Shown here piece after piece: positions 15,448 through 24,137 of a stretch of DNA of 50,459 nucleotides. A program made the translations under genes and the position numbers. Location: NCBI GenBank assembly GCA_028282105.1, contig JANQIO010000115.1:1-50459 (forward strand), read 5' to 3'. Positions within the stretch are counted from its first letter, which is position 1. Each line of letters starts with the position of its first letter. This DNA comes from Halieaceae bacterium (lineage in GTDB: Bacteria; Pseudomonadota; Gammaproteobacteria; Pseudomonadales; Halieaceae). Below the pieces are notes generated by a model. The model searched no databases. It saw nothing but the letters and a program-made list of their open reading frames with translations, and was not told the origin of the DNA.

Positions 15448-17577
15448 GTGAATAGCAACTCTATACTGTTTGGCCTGGCGCTGTTGTCGCTGGGCACCCC
15501 TGCTTTATCCCAACCAGCCCAAGCGACCGCCAGCGAAACCGCCGGCGAGCGCTTCGAGGAGGTGATCGTCACCGCCGAGTTTCGTCGCACTGAACTGATG
15601 GATACCAGCGCCAGCGTCAGCGTGCTGGGCGCACAGGATATTCAGCAGCGTGCGGCTCAGCACCTCGAAGAGATCCTCAACCTGGCCCCCAATGTGAACT
15701 TTGCCGGCGGCACCTCGCGGGGTCGCTACTTCCAGATCCGTGGCGTAGGCGACCGCAGCCAGTTCCAGGAACCGCTCAATCCCTCCGTAGGTCTGCGGGT
15801 GGACGGGGTCGACTTCTCTGGTATCGGCGCCATCGGCACCCTGTTTGACGTCGAACAGGTAGAGGTGCTGCGCGGCCCCCAGGGCACCCTGCACGGCGCC
15901 AATGCGCTGGCGGGCCTGATCGACATTCGCAGCAACGCCCCCACGGAGGATTTCTACCACCGCGTCGATGCGACTGTGGGCGACTACGACACCACCAGCC
16001 TCGGTGTGGTGAGCAGCGGCCCCCTCAGCGACACACTGCTCTACCGCGTGGCCGTCGAACAGTTCAACAGTGACGGCTACACCGACAACGATTTCCTCGG
16101 CGACAACAATACCCAGGAGCGCGATGAACTGACCGCCCGAGGCCGGCTGCGTTGGCTGCTGTCCGAGCAGCACAGCGTCGATATCGGCCTCACCTACATC
16201 GACGTGGACAACGGCTACGACGCCTTCTCACTGGACAACCCCAGGAACACACTGTCTGATGAGCCGGGCCGCGACACCCAGGAATCGCTGGCCCTGTCAC
16301 TGCACACCAGCTCGAGCTTTTCCCTGTTCGATTTGCAGACCATCTTCAGCTACGCCAACAGCGACAGCGAGTACAGTTTCGACGAGGACTGGACCTTCGA
16401 AGGCTTCCACCCGGATGGCTACAGCTCGACGGACAACTACCTGCGCGAGCGTGACAGCGTCAGCGCCGAGCTGCGGCTGGTGTCCAACGAAGCCTCGCGG
16501 CTGTTCAACGGTCGCAGCGACTGGGCCGTTGGCCTCTACTACCTCGCCAACGATGAGGACCTGGACCGTCGCTATACCTTCGCCGGCCCTTTCGATAGCG
16601 AGTTCGATACCGAGACCTGGGCAGTCTACGGTCAGCTGGATACGGTGCTGACCGAGCGCCTGACCCTGATCACCGGCCTGCGGCTGGAGAATCGCGACAC
16701 CGACTACAGCGACAGCAATGCGGTGGCCTTCAACCCGGACAAGGACCTGTGGGGTGGCAAGCTGGCGCTGGAGTATGAGTGGCTGGAAAACACCCTGGCC
16801 TATGCCTCCGTGTCGCGGGGTTATCGCGCCAACGGTGTGAACGGCGGCATTCTTGCCAGCATTGATGCCACCGACGACCCGGAGCTGATCGCCAACCTCA
16901 ACTCCGTGCGTGAGTTCGAGGAAGAAACGTTGATCAACTACGAGCTGGGCCTGAAAAGCCGGCTGTTGGACGGCACACTGCGCCTGCGCGCGGCGCTGTT
17001 TTACATGGACCGCGAAGACCTGCAGGTACGCGGTTCCTTCCTCATTCCCCAGGAGGGCGGCGCCACGACGTTTGTCGATTACACCAGCAATGCCGCCGAG
17101 GGCGAGAACTACGGCGCCGAAATGGAACTCGACTGGCTGGCCAGCGAGAACCTGCAGCTGTGGGCCAATCTGGGTTGGCTGGAAACCGAATTCGAAGACT
17201 ACGTGAATGTGTTCGGTGAAGACCTGTCCGGCCGCGACCAGGCCCAGGCCCCCGGTTACCAGTTTTCGCTGGGTGGCCGCTACGACTTTGGCCGCGGTTT
17301 CTTCCTGCGACTTGAGCTTGAAGGCAGGGATGAGTTTTTCTTCTCCGATCGGCACAACGCCCAGGCCGACAGCTACGAGCTGGCGCATGCCCGGCTGGGC
17401 TACAGCCGCGACAACTGGTCGGTGGCCCTGTGGGGACGCAACCTCGGCGACGAGGATTACAGCGTGCGCGGCTTCGGCGGTTTCGGCAACGACCCACGCA
17501 ACGGCTACCTGGTGGAAGACTACGTCCAGCTTGGCGAACCGCGCATGGTCGGTGTCGACCTCAGCATGAGCTTCTGA
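15448..17577 (+). CDS. TonB-dependent receptor for thiamine (predicted)
   Basis: Outer-membrane receptor of 709 residues predicted to import thiamine or its phosphates. It has a signal peptide (residues 1-21, ending ALSQ), a TonB box (FEEVIVTAE), plug motifs (FQIRGVGDRSQ, VEVLRGPQGTLHGANALAGLIDI) and a C-terminal barrel strand ending in F (VGVDLSMSF). The substrate is assigned from context: a TPP riboswitch in its leader and pnuT plus a thiamine-kinase-like gene directly downstream. The GTG start at 15448 has GGAG eight bases before it, within a predicted sequestering helix. Riboswitch-controlled receptor/PnuT pairs are known from comparative genomics of Xanthomonads and Bacteroidetes; this looks like the same strategy. 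Confidence 0.9.
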   Translation: MNSNSILFGLALLSLGTPALSQPAQATASETAGERFEEVIVTAEFRRTELMDTSASVSVLGAQDIQQRAAQHLEEILNLAPNVNFAGGTSRGRYFQIRGVGDRSQFQEPLNPSVGLRVDGVDFSGIGAIGTLFDVEQVEVLRGPQGTLHGANALAGLIDIRSNAPTEDFYHRVDATVGDYDTTSLGVVSSGPLSDTLLYRVAVEQFNSDGYTDNDFLGDNNTQERDELTARGRLRWLLSEQHSVDIGLTYIDVDNGYDAFSLDNPRNTLSDEPGRDTQESLALSLHTSSSFSLFDLQTIFSYANSDSEYSFDEDWTFEGFHPDGYSSTDNYLRERDSVSAELRLVSNEASRLFNGRSDWAVGLYYLANDEDLDRRYTFAGPFDSEFDTETWAVYGQLDTVLTERLTLITGLRLENRDTDYSDSNAVAFNPDKDLWGGKLALEYEWLENTLAYASVSRGYRANGVNGGILASIDATDDPELIANLNSVREFEEETLINYELGLKSRLLDGTLRLRAALFYMDREDLQVRGSFLIPQEGGATTFVDYTSNAAEGENYGAEMELDWLASENLQLWANLGWLETEFEDYVNVFGEDLSGRDQAQAPGYQFSLGGRYDFGRGFFLRLELEGRDEFFFSDRHNAQADSYELAHARLGYSRDNWSVALWGRNLGDEDYSVRGFGGFGNDPRNGYLVEDYVQLGEPRMVGVDLSMSF

Positions 17578-17584
17578 GATCGCC

Positions 17585-18154
17585 GTGACCAATCCCTGGG
17601 AAATCGCCGCCGTGCTGTTGGGTGTCAGCTATCTGCTGCTGGCCATGTGGGAGAAGATCAGCTGCTGGTATGCGGCCTTTGTCAGCACCGCCATTTTCCT
17701 GGTGCTGTTCTGGCAGGCCGGGTTGCTGATGGAGTCGGCCCTGCAGGTCTACTACCTGGGCATCGCCGTGTACGGCTGGTGGCACTGGCAGCAGGGCAAC
17801 CGCGAGGACGGCAGCCTGGCCATCAGTCGCTGGCAGACGCCGCAACACCTGCTGGCAATTGGCGGCGTGCTGGCCCTGAGCGCCGGCTCCGGCTTCCTGC
17901 TATCCCGGTACACCACGGCGGCCTGGCCCTACCTGGATTCCTTCACCACCTGGGGGGCCGTGCTCACCACCTGGATGGTGACGCGTAAACTACTGGAGAA
18001 CTGGCTGTACTGGATCGTAATCGACGGGCTGTCGATCTTCCTGTACATCGATCGTGAGTTGTACCTGACTGCGGCGCTGTTCGCCGTTTACGTGGTCATC
18101 GTAATTATCGGCTTCCTGACATGGACGAGGCACTACCGAGCGCAGTTCGCCTGA
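17585..18154 (+). CDS. pnuT: PnuC-family thiamine transporter PnuT
   Basis: Inner-membrane facilitator of 189 residues with about seven hydrophobic segments and the Trp/Tyr-rich signatures of the Pnu family (YYLGIAVYGWWHW at about residues 56-68 and ENWLYWIVIDGLSIFLY in the second half). Pnu transporters move an unphosphorylated vitamin precursor down its gradient and rely on a cytoplasmic kinase to trap it. The riboswitch and kinase neighbours make thiamine the likely substrate rather than nicotinamide riboside. GTG start at 17585, seven bases after the receptor stop; the 3' end overlaps the kinase gene by 34 bases. Confidence 0.92.
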   Translation: MTNPWEIAAVLLGVSYLLLAMWEKISCWYAAFVSTAIFLVLFWQAGLLMESALQVYYLGIAVYGWWHWQQGNREDGSLAISRWQTPQHLLAIGGVLALSAGSGFLLSRYTTAAWPYLDSFTTWGAVLTTWMVTRKLLENWLYWIVIDGLSIFLYIDRELYLTAALFAVYVVIVIIGFLTWTRHYRAQFA

Positions 18155-18912
18155 GCCTGGACCAGGCGCTGGACCAGTGGCCACAATGGCGGCCACCACC
18201 AGCCGCCAGGCCAGAGGCGCTGCGCGGCCTGGACGGCGGGCGCAGCAACCGCAGCGTGCTGGTTGGGGACGGCCAACACCACTGGGTAGTGCGCATTGAC
18301 GGCTTTCGCAGCGAGCGCATGGGACTGAGCCGCGATGCCGAGTGGCGGGCATTGGGCAACGCGGCGGCCGCTGGGCTGGCGCCGCTGCCGGTGTACCGAA
18401 ACCCGACTCTGGGTGTCACGGTGTGCCGGTATGTTGAAACCGCCGCCGGCGCTGTGGATTCCCTGGCTGCGCTGGCCTTGCTGTTGCGCTCCATCCAGGC
18501 CCTGCCGGCCATCAAATTCCGGCTCGACCCTCTGCACCGCGCCCAGCGCTACCTGGAAGTACTGGGCGAGCGCGAACTGCCCACGGCGTTGACCCGGGCC
18601 TGCGCCGCCCTGGCGCCGGCGCCACCGGTGCTATGCCACAACGACCTGCTGCGCGACAACCGCGTGGCCACTGCCGGCGGGCTGATGGCCCTGGACTGGG
18701 AGTATGCGGCCATGGGCGACCCGCTGTTCGAGCTGGCGGTGATTGTCGAGGGCGACGGGCTCACCGAGGATGAAGCACAGGCGCTGCACCAGGCGTGGCT
18801 TGGCGCGCCGCCCACTGAGTCGGCCGAACAACAGCTGGCGCTGCAGCGCTGTATCTACCGGGAATTGACCACGCTGTGGGAGCGCGCCATGCAGGTCCTA
18901 AAAAGCGCATAG
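18121..18912 (+). CDS. Aminoglycoside-phosphotransferase-fold kinase, probably thiamine kinase
   Basis: Predicted ATP-dependent phosphorylation of imported thiamine. The 263-residue protein has the APH/choline-kinase catalytic loop HNDLLRDN (His173, Asp175, Asn180) and the metal-binding Asp192 in LDWEYAAMGD. E. coli ThiK has the same fold and size. The ATG at 18121 lies inside pnuT (34-base overlap), so translation is probably coupled, and a kinase partner is exactly what a PnuT transporter needs for trapping. Choline or another small alcohol is possible on sequence alone; the TPP riboswitch operon is the main reason for the thiamine assignment. Confidence 0.82.
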   Translation: MDEALPSAVRLSLDQALDQWPQWRPPPAARPEALRGLDGGRSNRSVLVGDGQHHWVVRIDGFRSERMGLSRDAEWRALGNAAAAGLAPLPVYRNPTLGVTVCRYVETAAGAVDSLAALALLLRSIQALPAIKFRLDPLHRAQRYLEVLGERELPTALTRACAALAPAPPVLCHNDLLRDNRVATAGGLMALDWEYAAMGDPLFELAVIVEGDGLTEDEAQALHQAWLGAPPTESAEQQLALQRCIYRELTTLWERAMQVLKSA

Positions 18913-18967
18913 CCCATGTCGCGCCGGGCCTCTACAATGAAGGACGGTTGTTATCGAGGTAAGCGCT

Positions 18968-19249
18968 ATGCATTGGCTGAAACCGCTCCCTGTCGCCCTG
19001 TTGCCTGTTACCCTGCTAACCACAAGCTGCGCCCTGTTAGAGGACGAGCAGGAGATACCGCTGTCCGAGGTACCGCCCGCCGTGCTGGCCGCCGCCCAAC
19101 AGGCGGTGCCCGGCATCGTGATCGAGGAAGCCGAGTTGGAGAAGGAAGATGGACAAACGGTGTACGAGCTGTCCGGTAGCGCCGACGGCAGGGAATATGA
19201 AATAGAAATTAGTGGAACTGGTGAGATTCTTGAGGTCGAAGAAGACTGA
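18968..19249 (+). CDS. Small PepSY-like lipoprotein
   Basis: A 93-residue exported lipoprotein: the signal sequence ends in a lipobox (LLTTSC, Cys22 predicted as acylated). The mature part matches the PepSY-like pattern (EVPPAVLAAAQQAVPG, then two short strands with TVYELSG and YEIEISGTGEILEVEED). Such small domains are thought to inhibit or bind proteases or cell-wall partners in the envelope; here nothing more can be said. GAGG lies about nine bases before the ATG. A possible -10 (TACAAT, 18933-18938) suggests its own promoter. Confidence 0.75.
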   Translation: MHWLKPLPVALLPVTLLTTSCALLEDEQEIPLSEVPPAVLAAAQQAVPGIVIEEAELEKEDGQTVYELSGSADGREYEIEISGTGEILEVEED

Positions 19250-19268
19250 GCCATCAGGATCAGCAGCC

Positions 19269-19667
19269 ATGCAAGTTCACAAGAATGCCGTCAAAGTCGC
19301 CCATATGCTGGCCACCCTGGGCCTGGCCAGCGCATTGCCCATCCCGGGCATGGCGCAGACGCCACGCCATGGCGAAATCCGTACGTTCGAAGAAGTGCGC
19401 GCCTGGGACCGGGATGCCGGCGAATGGGTGAGCCCGGAACAGTTCTGGCTCAACTATGCCGCCAGCCGCGGTGGGCTGACATGGGGGCGCGGGCCGGACT
19501 ACCCGCCCTATGATGACGTCAAGGAAGGCGACCTGTTTATGGTGGAACTGGATTCAGGGCCGTGTCTGATGGAGTTTTTTCATCGCCGCTGGCGCCGCGC
19601 CAACGACGTGCGCCGCTGGGACCCGGAGTTCAACAATTACGGCGGTTGCCCGGATGTCTTCCGGTAA
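19269..19667 (+). CDS. Exported small protein, function unknown
   Basis: A 132-residue protein with a signal peptide (positively charged start, hydrophobic stretch MLATLGLASALPIPGMAQ). The mature part is rich in Trp, Arg and Asp and has two Cys residues (in SGPCLMEF and GGCPDVFR) that may form a disulfide in the periplasm. No family is recognised. The ATG at 19269 with AGGA upstream is preferred to an in-frame ATG at 19212, which would overlap the lipoprotein gene and spoil the signal peptide. It follows the lipoprotein by 19 bases, probably as an operon. Confidence 0.6.
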   Translation: MQVHKNAVKVAHMLATLGLASALPIPGMAQTPRHGEIRTFEEVRAWDRDAGEWVSPEQFWLNYAASRGGLTWGRGPDYPPYDDVKEGDLFMVELDSGPCLMEFFHRRWRRANDVRRWDPEFNNYGGCPDVFR

Positions 19668-19679
19668 GCCGGCGAGCAG

Positions 19680-20075
19680 CTAGCTGTTCGCAGACTGCAA
19701 CACCTGGCTGACCGCGATGCGCAGGCTGATGGCGTCGATGGCGCCCTCCAGCAGGAAACCCGCCATCATCGCGAAGGTCATCATCTCAAACCAGGCCGTG
19801 TCGGTGCCCTGCTGCAGAATCGCCTCCAGGGCCAGCAGCATCACCAGTGACAGCAGGAACAGCGACAGGGCGATCGGCAGCCGAAATACCAGCAGCGAGA
19901 CACTATAACCCGGCCCGTCCTGGCGGATGCGTGCGCACACCAGGTCCGCCGAGCGGCTCATCACATCCAGGAAATCGCTGCCGCGGCGGGTGTTGTAACC
20001 GCACTGGTTGAAGCGCCGTATCAATCCGTCGACGCCGGTATCGCCGTTCAGCAGCGCACCCATAAACCTTCCCAT
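19680..20075 (-). CDS. Two-helix membrane protein, function unknown
   Basis: A 131-residue protein with a polar N-terminal half (about 55 residues, including GLIRRFNQCGYNTRRGSDFLDVMSR in pieces) and two hydrophobic helices (about residues 60-85 and 95-115). No family recognised. It starts 13 bases after the aromatic aminotransferase gene ends and is probably its operon partner. A second ATG at 20063 has GGAAGG very close upstream, so the protein may be four residues shorter. An 18-bp near-palindrome (centre at 19680/19681) covers its stop codon, between two convergent genes. Confidence 0.6.
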   Translation of the reverse strand: MGRFMGALLNGDTGVDGLIRRFNQCGYNTRRGSDFLDVMSRSADLVCARIRQDGPGYSVSLLVFRLPIALSLFLLSLVMLLALEAILQQGTDTAWFEMMTFAMMAGFLLEGAIDAISLRIAVSQVLQSANS

Positions 20076-20088
20076 GGTAGCGGTATGC

Positions 20089-21276
20089 TCAGAGCACCGC
20101 CGCTACAGCGCTTGCCAGATAGTCAACGTTGCCGCTGTTGACACCCGCAACATTGACCCGCGAGGAACCCACCATATACACGCTGAACTCCTCCCGCAGC
20201 CGGTCTACCTGCTCTGGGCTGAGGCCGAGAAATGAAAACATGCCGCTCTCGCGGCGGATGAAACTGAAGTCTTCCCCGGTGGCGGCGCCAAGCTTGTCGG
20301 CCAGCATGGCCCGCACCGCATTGATGCGCTCGCACATGGCCGCCAGTTCTTCACGCCAGCTACCGTTGAGAGCGCTATCGCTCAATACCATGCCCGCCAG
20401 GATCGCCCCGTGGGCGGGCGGCATGGAATAGATACGGCGCGCGGCCTTGGTGGCCTGAGAGGAAAACACCTCTGCCGCATCGCGGTCGCGACCAGTGAAT
20501 ACAATCGCCCCGGTACGCTCGCGATACAGACCCATGTTCTTGGAATTCGACGCAGCCACCAGCACCTCGGGCAGGGCGTCGGCGAAGTGGCGAATTCCAA
20601 AGGCGTCCTCTTCCAGGCCCACGCCCATGCCCTGGTAGGCCGTGTCTATAAAGGGCAACAGGCCCTTATCCGCTGCCAGCGTCGCCAGTGCCTGCCACTG
20701 CTCCGGGGACAGGTCGGCACCGCAGGGGTTGTGGCAGCAGCCGTGTAGCAGCAGGACGTCACCTGCCTGGGCCGCAGCGAGGTCCTCCAGCATGCCTTCG
20801 AAGTCCACCGCGTGGTTGGCGGCGTCATAGTAGCGATACTCCTTGAACTCCAACCCCACAGAGCCGATGAGGGGAATGTGATTGGGCCAGGTAGGCTGAC
20901 TAAGCCACACCTTGGCTTGCGGGTTGGCCGCCTTGATAACCTCGGCGCCGATGCGCAGCGCACCGCAGCCACCCGGGGCCTGTACGCTGCTCACTCGCTC
21001 CGCGGCGAGGGCGGCGTGACCCGCACCCAGCAGCAGTTCGCGAATCCCGGTAATGTAGTTGCCATCCCCCACCTGCGGCAGATAGGCCTTGGTGACCTCG
21101 CGCTCGGTCAGTGCCTCCTGGGCGCGCTGGATCGCATTGAAGACCGGGGTCTGGCCGCTTTCATCCTTATAGACGCCAACGGTGAGATCGATCTTGTCTG
21201 GATTGGGGTCGGCGGCGCAGGCGGCAGACAGCCCGAGAATAGGGTCGGCAGGGAGGCGCTCCAGCGTTTCAAACAT
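20089..21276 (-). CDS. Aromatic amino acid aminotransferase (class I, TyrB/PhhC-like)
   Basis: PLP-dependent transfer of the amino group of an aromatic amino acid (or aspartate) to 2-oxoglutarate. The 395-residue protein has the class Ia signatures: IDLTVGVYKDESG near the start, the Schiff-base Lys in SNSKNMGLYRERTG and the C-terminal Arg region SSRVNVAGVN that binds the substrate carboxylate. Its position 45 bases after the phenylalanine hydroxylase gene mirrors phhA-phhC operons of Pseudomonas, so tyrosine transamination in phenylalanine breakdown is the likely job. The Lrp-type regulator beyond phhA is a natural control gene. A pure AspC role cannot be excluded. Confidence 0.9.
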   Translation of the reverse strand: MFETLERLPADPILGLSAACAADPNPDKIDLTVGVYKDESGQTPVFNAIQRAQEALTEREVTKAYLPQVGDGNYITGIRELLLGAGHAALAAERVSSVQAPGGCGALRIGAEVIKAANPQAKVWLSQPTWPNHIPLIGSVGLEFKEYRYYDAANHAVDFEGMLEDLAAAQAGDVLLLHGCCHNPCGADLSPEQWQALATLAADKGLLPFIDTAYQGMGVGLEEDAFGIRHFADALPEVLVAASNSKNMGLYRERTGAIVFTGRDRDAAEVFSSQATKAARRIYSMPPAHGAILAGMVLSDSALNGSWREELAAMCERINAVRAMLADKLGAATGEDFSFIRRESGMFSFLGLSPEQVDRLREEFSVYMVGSSRVNVAGVNSGNVDYLASAVAAVL

Positions 21277-21321
21277 GGCTGTGGTTCCGGTCAGTGGTCA
21301 GGGATCGCCCCGGCGCAGGGC

Positions 21322-23073
21322 TCAGGCAGCGCTTGCACTCGGGACAGCTATAGGATTGTCCAACAGCTTGATGCCGCGCTCAATAAGCAGGGCGGTTTCC
21401 GGGCCAGTTTTTGCCAGCTCGCCAAGGCCATCGCGCAGCGCGAGCGCCAGTGTGGAGCCGGGGCCGGCCAGTTCCAGCAGTTCAAGCCAGAGCAGCCAGG
21501 CGCCGGGGGCATCAGCCTGCACCGCCTCGAACAGCTCGGTGAGGGAGGCCTCATCCCACTGCTGACTTTCACGCAGCTCACGCAGCCGCTGGTAGAGTTC
21601 AAATTCGGCCTTGTCCTGCGCGGTCCAGTCAACCTGGCGGGTCTCCTTGCACGATGCTGGCGGGTAGACATCGAAGCGCGCTCGGTCGGCGCTGCCGGGA
21701 TACACGCTGGTGACATGCTCACCCACGGCCATGTCGTACTGCCCCCAATCGGGTTGGAACAACAGCTCGCCGCCCGGCCCTGTGACGGTGCAGTCGCTGA
21801 AGCTCATCAGCAGGATGCGGTGATTCTGCTTGGTGATGCTGTCTAGCACACCGGTGACAGTGATACCGGACAGGAATTCCAGCACCACCGGCTCGTGGCG
21901 GCGAATATTCATGGCCTGCAGCTCGTACTCGCTGGCATCCTCCAGCGGTTTCATGAGGTTGCACAGCCGCCCCACGGGGGAGCCGAAGCCCGCGGCGTGA
22001 TAGTGGATCCCGTGGCCGTAGAGCTCCTGGTCCCGATAGGCCAACTGGGTGGGCCCTTCGGTGCCAATGTAGATGGCCTGGCCCAGCACATTGGTCAGCA
22101 GCCGGTTAAAGCGGCCACTGACCTGCAGGCCTGAACTGTACTCACAGGTCGCCACCACCTCACTATCGATCGCCACCTGCACGGCGTCTGCGCCGCCCTT
22201 GCGGTAGCACATGGTCTCCGCGTATTCGTCCAGCACCTGGGTCAGGTGGCGGCAGCTCTTGGTGACAAACAGCTGGGGTTGCTGGCAGGTGATGTCGTAG
22301 GTGGTGAGAATGGCAGCGGCGGTCAACGGCAGTTTTTCGACGTCTGGAGACAGGCAACTCTCGCTTTCGCCCAGGGAAGACAGCAGGCCCGCGCCAAACA
22401 GCTGGTACTCTTCCGGACTGCCCACCAGTCCGTATTCCACGGTCCACCAATGCAGCCGGCCCAGCAGCGCCATTTCAGAGGGCGGGTGATCGATACTGGC
22501 GCAGCGCTTGAGCTCCGCCTCGGCGGCGGCAATTTCCGCGGCCGTGGAATCCGGCGCCTCCTTGACGATGGACAGCTCGCGGATCGCCTCGTAGAGGGCG
22601 ACGTCGTGGCGGTTGTACATAGCTTTCACACCCACCTCGCCAAAGCGCTGCAGGTAGTCCGAGTACTCCTCGTCGGCGATGATGGGCGCATGGCCGGCGG
22701 ACTCGTGAATGATATCCGGCGCCGGGGTGTAGAGGATGTGGTCGATGGAGCGCATGTCCAGGGCAATGGCCAGGATGCGGTTCTGCTGCAGTTCCATAAA
22801 GGCCTGGGGCGGGATGAAGCCATCCACCACCACCGCCCGCCAACCGAGGTCGGCCAGGCAGGCATTCATCTCATCGATCGAGGGAATGTGCTCCACGGAA
22901 ATACCTGTACGCGCCAGGCCTTCGAAGTACACCGGGTGGGCGGAGTCTTTTAACTGCGCCACCAGCTGGTGCATGGCGTAGCGCCATACCGCCTGGTCGC
23001 GGGGCGTGTAGCGGCGGTGGTAGTCCTGCTCGGCGATAAACTGCTGCAGGTGTTCAGGAATCTTGGCCAGCAT
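21322..23073 (-). CDS. phhA: Long-form aromatic amino acid hydroxylase (phenylalanine 4-hydroxylase) with C-terminal extension
   Basis: Non-heme iron, tetrahydropterin-dependent hydroxylase, expected to turn phenylalanine into tyrosine. The catalytic domain fills about residues 1-270: iron ligands His123 and His128 in HESAGH and Glu213 in TVEYGLVG, plus the PAPDIIHE segment of the family. The usual bacterial PhhA has about 260-300 residues; this one has 583. The extra ~300 residues (from about 275) begin with a stretch resembling the end of the hydroxylase (TYDITCQQPQLFVTKS) and continue with a beta-rich part (VQVAIDSEVVATCEYSSGLQVSG) and a helical tail; they match nothing I know by function. 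No phhB dehydratase gene is in the window. Divergent from an Lrp/AsnC gene. Confidence 0.9.
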   Translation of the reverse strand: MLAKIPEHLQQFIAEQDYHRRYTPRDQAVWRYAMHQLVAQLKDSAHPVYFEGLARTGISVEHIPSIDEMNACLADLGWRAVVVDGFIPPQAFMELQQNRILAIALDMRSIDHILYTPAPDIIHESAGHAPIIADEEYSDYLQRFGEVGVKAMYNRHDVALYEAIRELSIVKEAPDSTAAEIAAAEAELKRCASIDHPPSEMALLGRLHWWTVEYGLVGSPEEYQLFGAGLLSSLGESESCLSPDVEKLPLTAAAILTTYDITCQQPQLFVTKSCRHLTQVLDEYAETMCYRKGGADAVQVAIDSEVVATCEYSSGLQVSGRFNRLLTNVLGQAIYIGTEGPTQLAYRDQELYGHGIHYHAAGFGSPVGRLCNLMKPLEDASEYELQAMNIRRHEPVVLEFLSGITVTGVLDSITKQNHRILLMSFSDCTVTGPGGELLFQPDWGQYDMAVGEHVTSVYPGSADRARFDVYPPASCKETRQVDWTAQDKAEFELYQRLRELRESQQWDEASLTELFEAVQADAPGAWLLWLELLELAGPGSTLALALRDGLGELAKTGPETALLIERGIKLLDNPIAVPSASAA

Positions 23074-23129
23074 AGCTTCAGTGTAGTCGCTCCGGGCTGT
23101 AAGGTGCTTTCCAATCGTTCAACGTGAAG

Positions 23130-23184
23130 CGATAAATATCGAAGAATTTTCCATTAGCCCTATACAAACGATAGAATATTTCTA
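23130..23184. promoter_or_regulatory. AT-rich operator-like region between phhA and the Lrp-type gene
   Basis: The 139-base gap (23074-23212) is AT-rich in a GC-rich region. It has an inverted repeat CGATA/TATCG with a 2-base spacer (23130-23141) and another TAGAA/TTCTA with a 3-base spacer (23172-23184). The second resembles the known Lrp consensus (YAGHAWATTWTDCTR). Binding by the divergent Lrp-type protein, with control of both phhA and itself, is a fair inference. Confidence 0.5.
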
Positions 23185-23212
23185 ATTCAGCCGAAAAAGC
23201 GATTGATTACCG

Positions 23213-23692
23213 TTGGACACTATCGACTACCGGATTCTCGATACCCTGCAGGCACAGGGCCGCATCAGCAACCAGGACCTGGCCGAGAGGGTGGGAATCT
23301 CTACCGCCGCCTGCTGGCGTCGGGTACGGGCCCTGGAAGCCGCTGGCACCATTCAGGGCTATACGGCGCAGCTGGACCGCCAGCAGCTTGGCCTGGCCCT
23401 GTGTGCCTTTGTGCACGTGTCACTGTCTCGTCACCAGCGCCAGAGCACCAGCGAGTTTGAGGCCGCGGTAGGCACCCGCCCGGAAGTGCTGGAGTGCTTT
23501 GCCACTACCGGCGACGCCGACTTTATCCTGCGGGTGGTCACCGCCGATATCGAGAGTTTTGATCGCTTCCTGGAAGACTTCCTGTTCGCCCTCGAAGGTA
23601 TTGCCCAGGTTAGGTCCAACATAGCCTTGAGGGAACTCAAGTTTGTGACCGCCCTGCCTCTTTCAGAGACTCAGGGCAGGCAGTATAGTTAG
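23213..23692 (+). CDS. Lrp/AsnC-family transcriptional regulator
   Basis: DNA-binding regulator of 159 residues: N-terminal winged helix-turn-helix (DYRILDTLQAQGRISNQDLAE, helix 3 around GISTAACWRRV) and a C-terminal RAM/ACT-like ligand domain (about residues 65-150, ECFATTGDADFILRV). Such proteins form octamers and sense amino acids. A TTG start at 23213 is forced, because an in-frame TGA lies at 23204-23206 and no ATG or GTG follows before the conserved start; no good Shine-Dalgarno sequence is seen, so expression may be low. It is divergent from the phenylalanine hydroxylase operon, which fits a PhhR-like role carried out by an Lrp protein with phenylalanine or tyrosine as effector (inferred). 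Confidence 0.92.
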   Translation: MDTIDYRILDTLQAQGRISNQDLAERVGISTAACWRRVRALEAAGTIQGYTAQLDRQQLGLALCAFVHVSLSRHQRQSTSEFEAAVGTRPEVLECFATTGDADFILRVVTADIESFDRFLEDFLFALEGIAQVRSNIALRELKFVTALPLSETQGRQYS

Positions 23693-23722
23693 CCAGTAAT
23701 GTAGCTCCGGGGGGAGATCACA

Positions 23723-24070
23723 ATGTCGACTGCAATGCAGAACAAGGCATTTAGCGACGGCTGGCAGCTTATGGACCTGGCCGAGGTTCGGGAGAAGTTC
23801 GAGGGCAACCCGGTCGAGTACCTGGAGGTACTCAATGTGCCCGCCCTGAGCTGCGGACTGTACAAGCTTGCCGCCGGCAGCAAGGACATGCAGGCGCCCC
23901 ACGACGAAGACGAGGTGTATTTCGTACTGGAAGGTAAGGCGCGCATGCGGCTGCAGAATGAAGAGCGCGAAGTGCGGCCGGGCATGCTGCTGTACGTCGG
24001 CGCCAGCATGGAGCACAGCTTCTTTGAGATCGAAGAAGATATGTTGCTGCTGGTATTCTTCTCCGCCTGA
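23723..24070 (+). CDS. Small single-domain cupin protein
   Basis: A 115-residue cytoplasmic cupin barrel. Motif 1 is PHDEDEVYFVLEG (His60, Glu64) and motif 2 ends in His98 (GASMEHSFFEI). The first His of the usual HxH pair is Ala58, so at most three of four metal ligands are kept. Function unknown; cupins of this size include dioxygenases, isomerases and sugar-binding proteins. A strong GGGGAG lies nine bases before the ATG. It follows the Lrp-type gene by 30 bases on the same strand. Confidence 0.75.
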   Translation: MSTAMQNKAFSDGWQLMDLAEVREKFEGNPVEYLEVLNVPALSCGLYKLAAGSKDMQAPHDEDEVYFVLEGKARMRLQNEEREVRPGMLLYVGASMEHSFFEIEEDMLLLVFFSA

Positions 24071-24137
24071 CGTCCCGCGGCTTCCCGCTAGCGCCGATGC
24101 TTTACAGGGCGCTGTCCACGGCTGTTTCCGCTACTCT

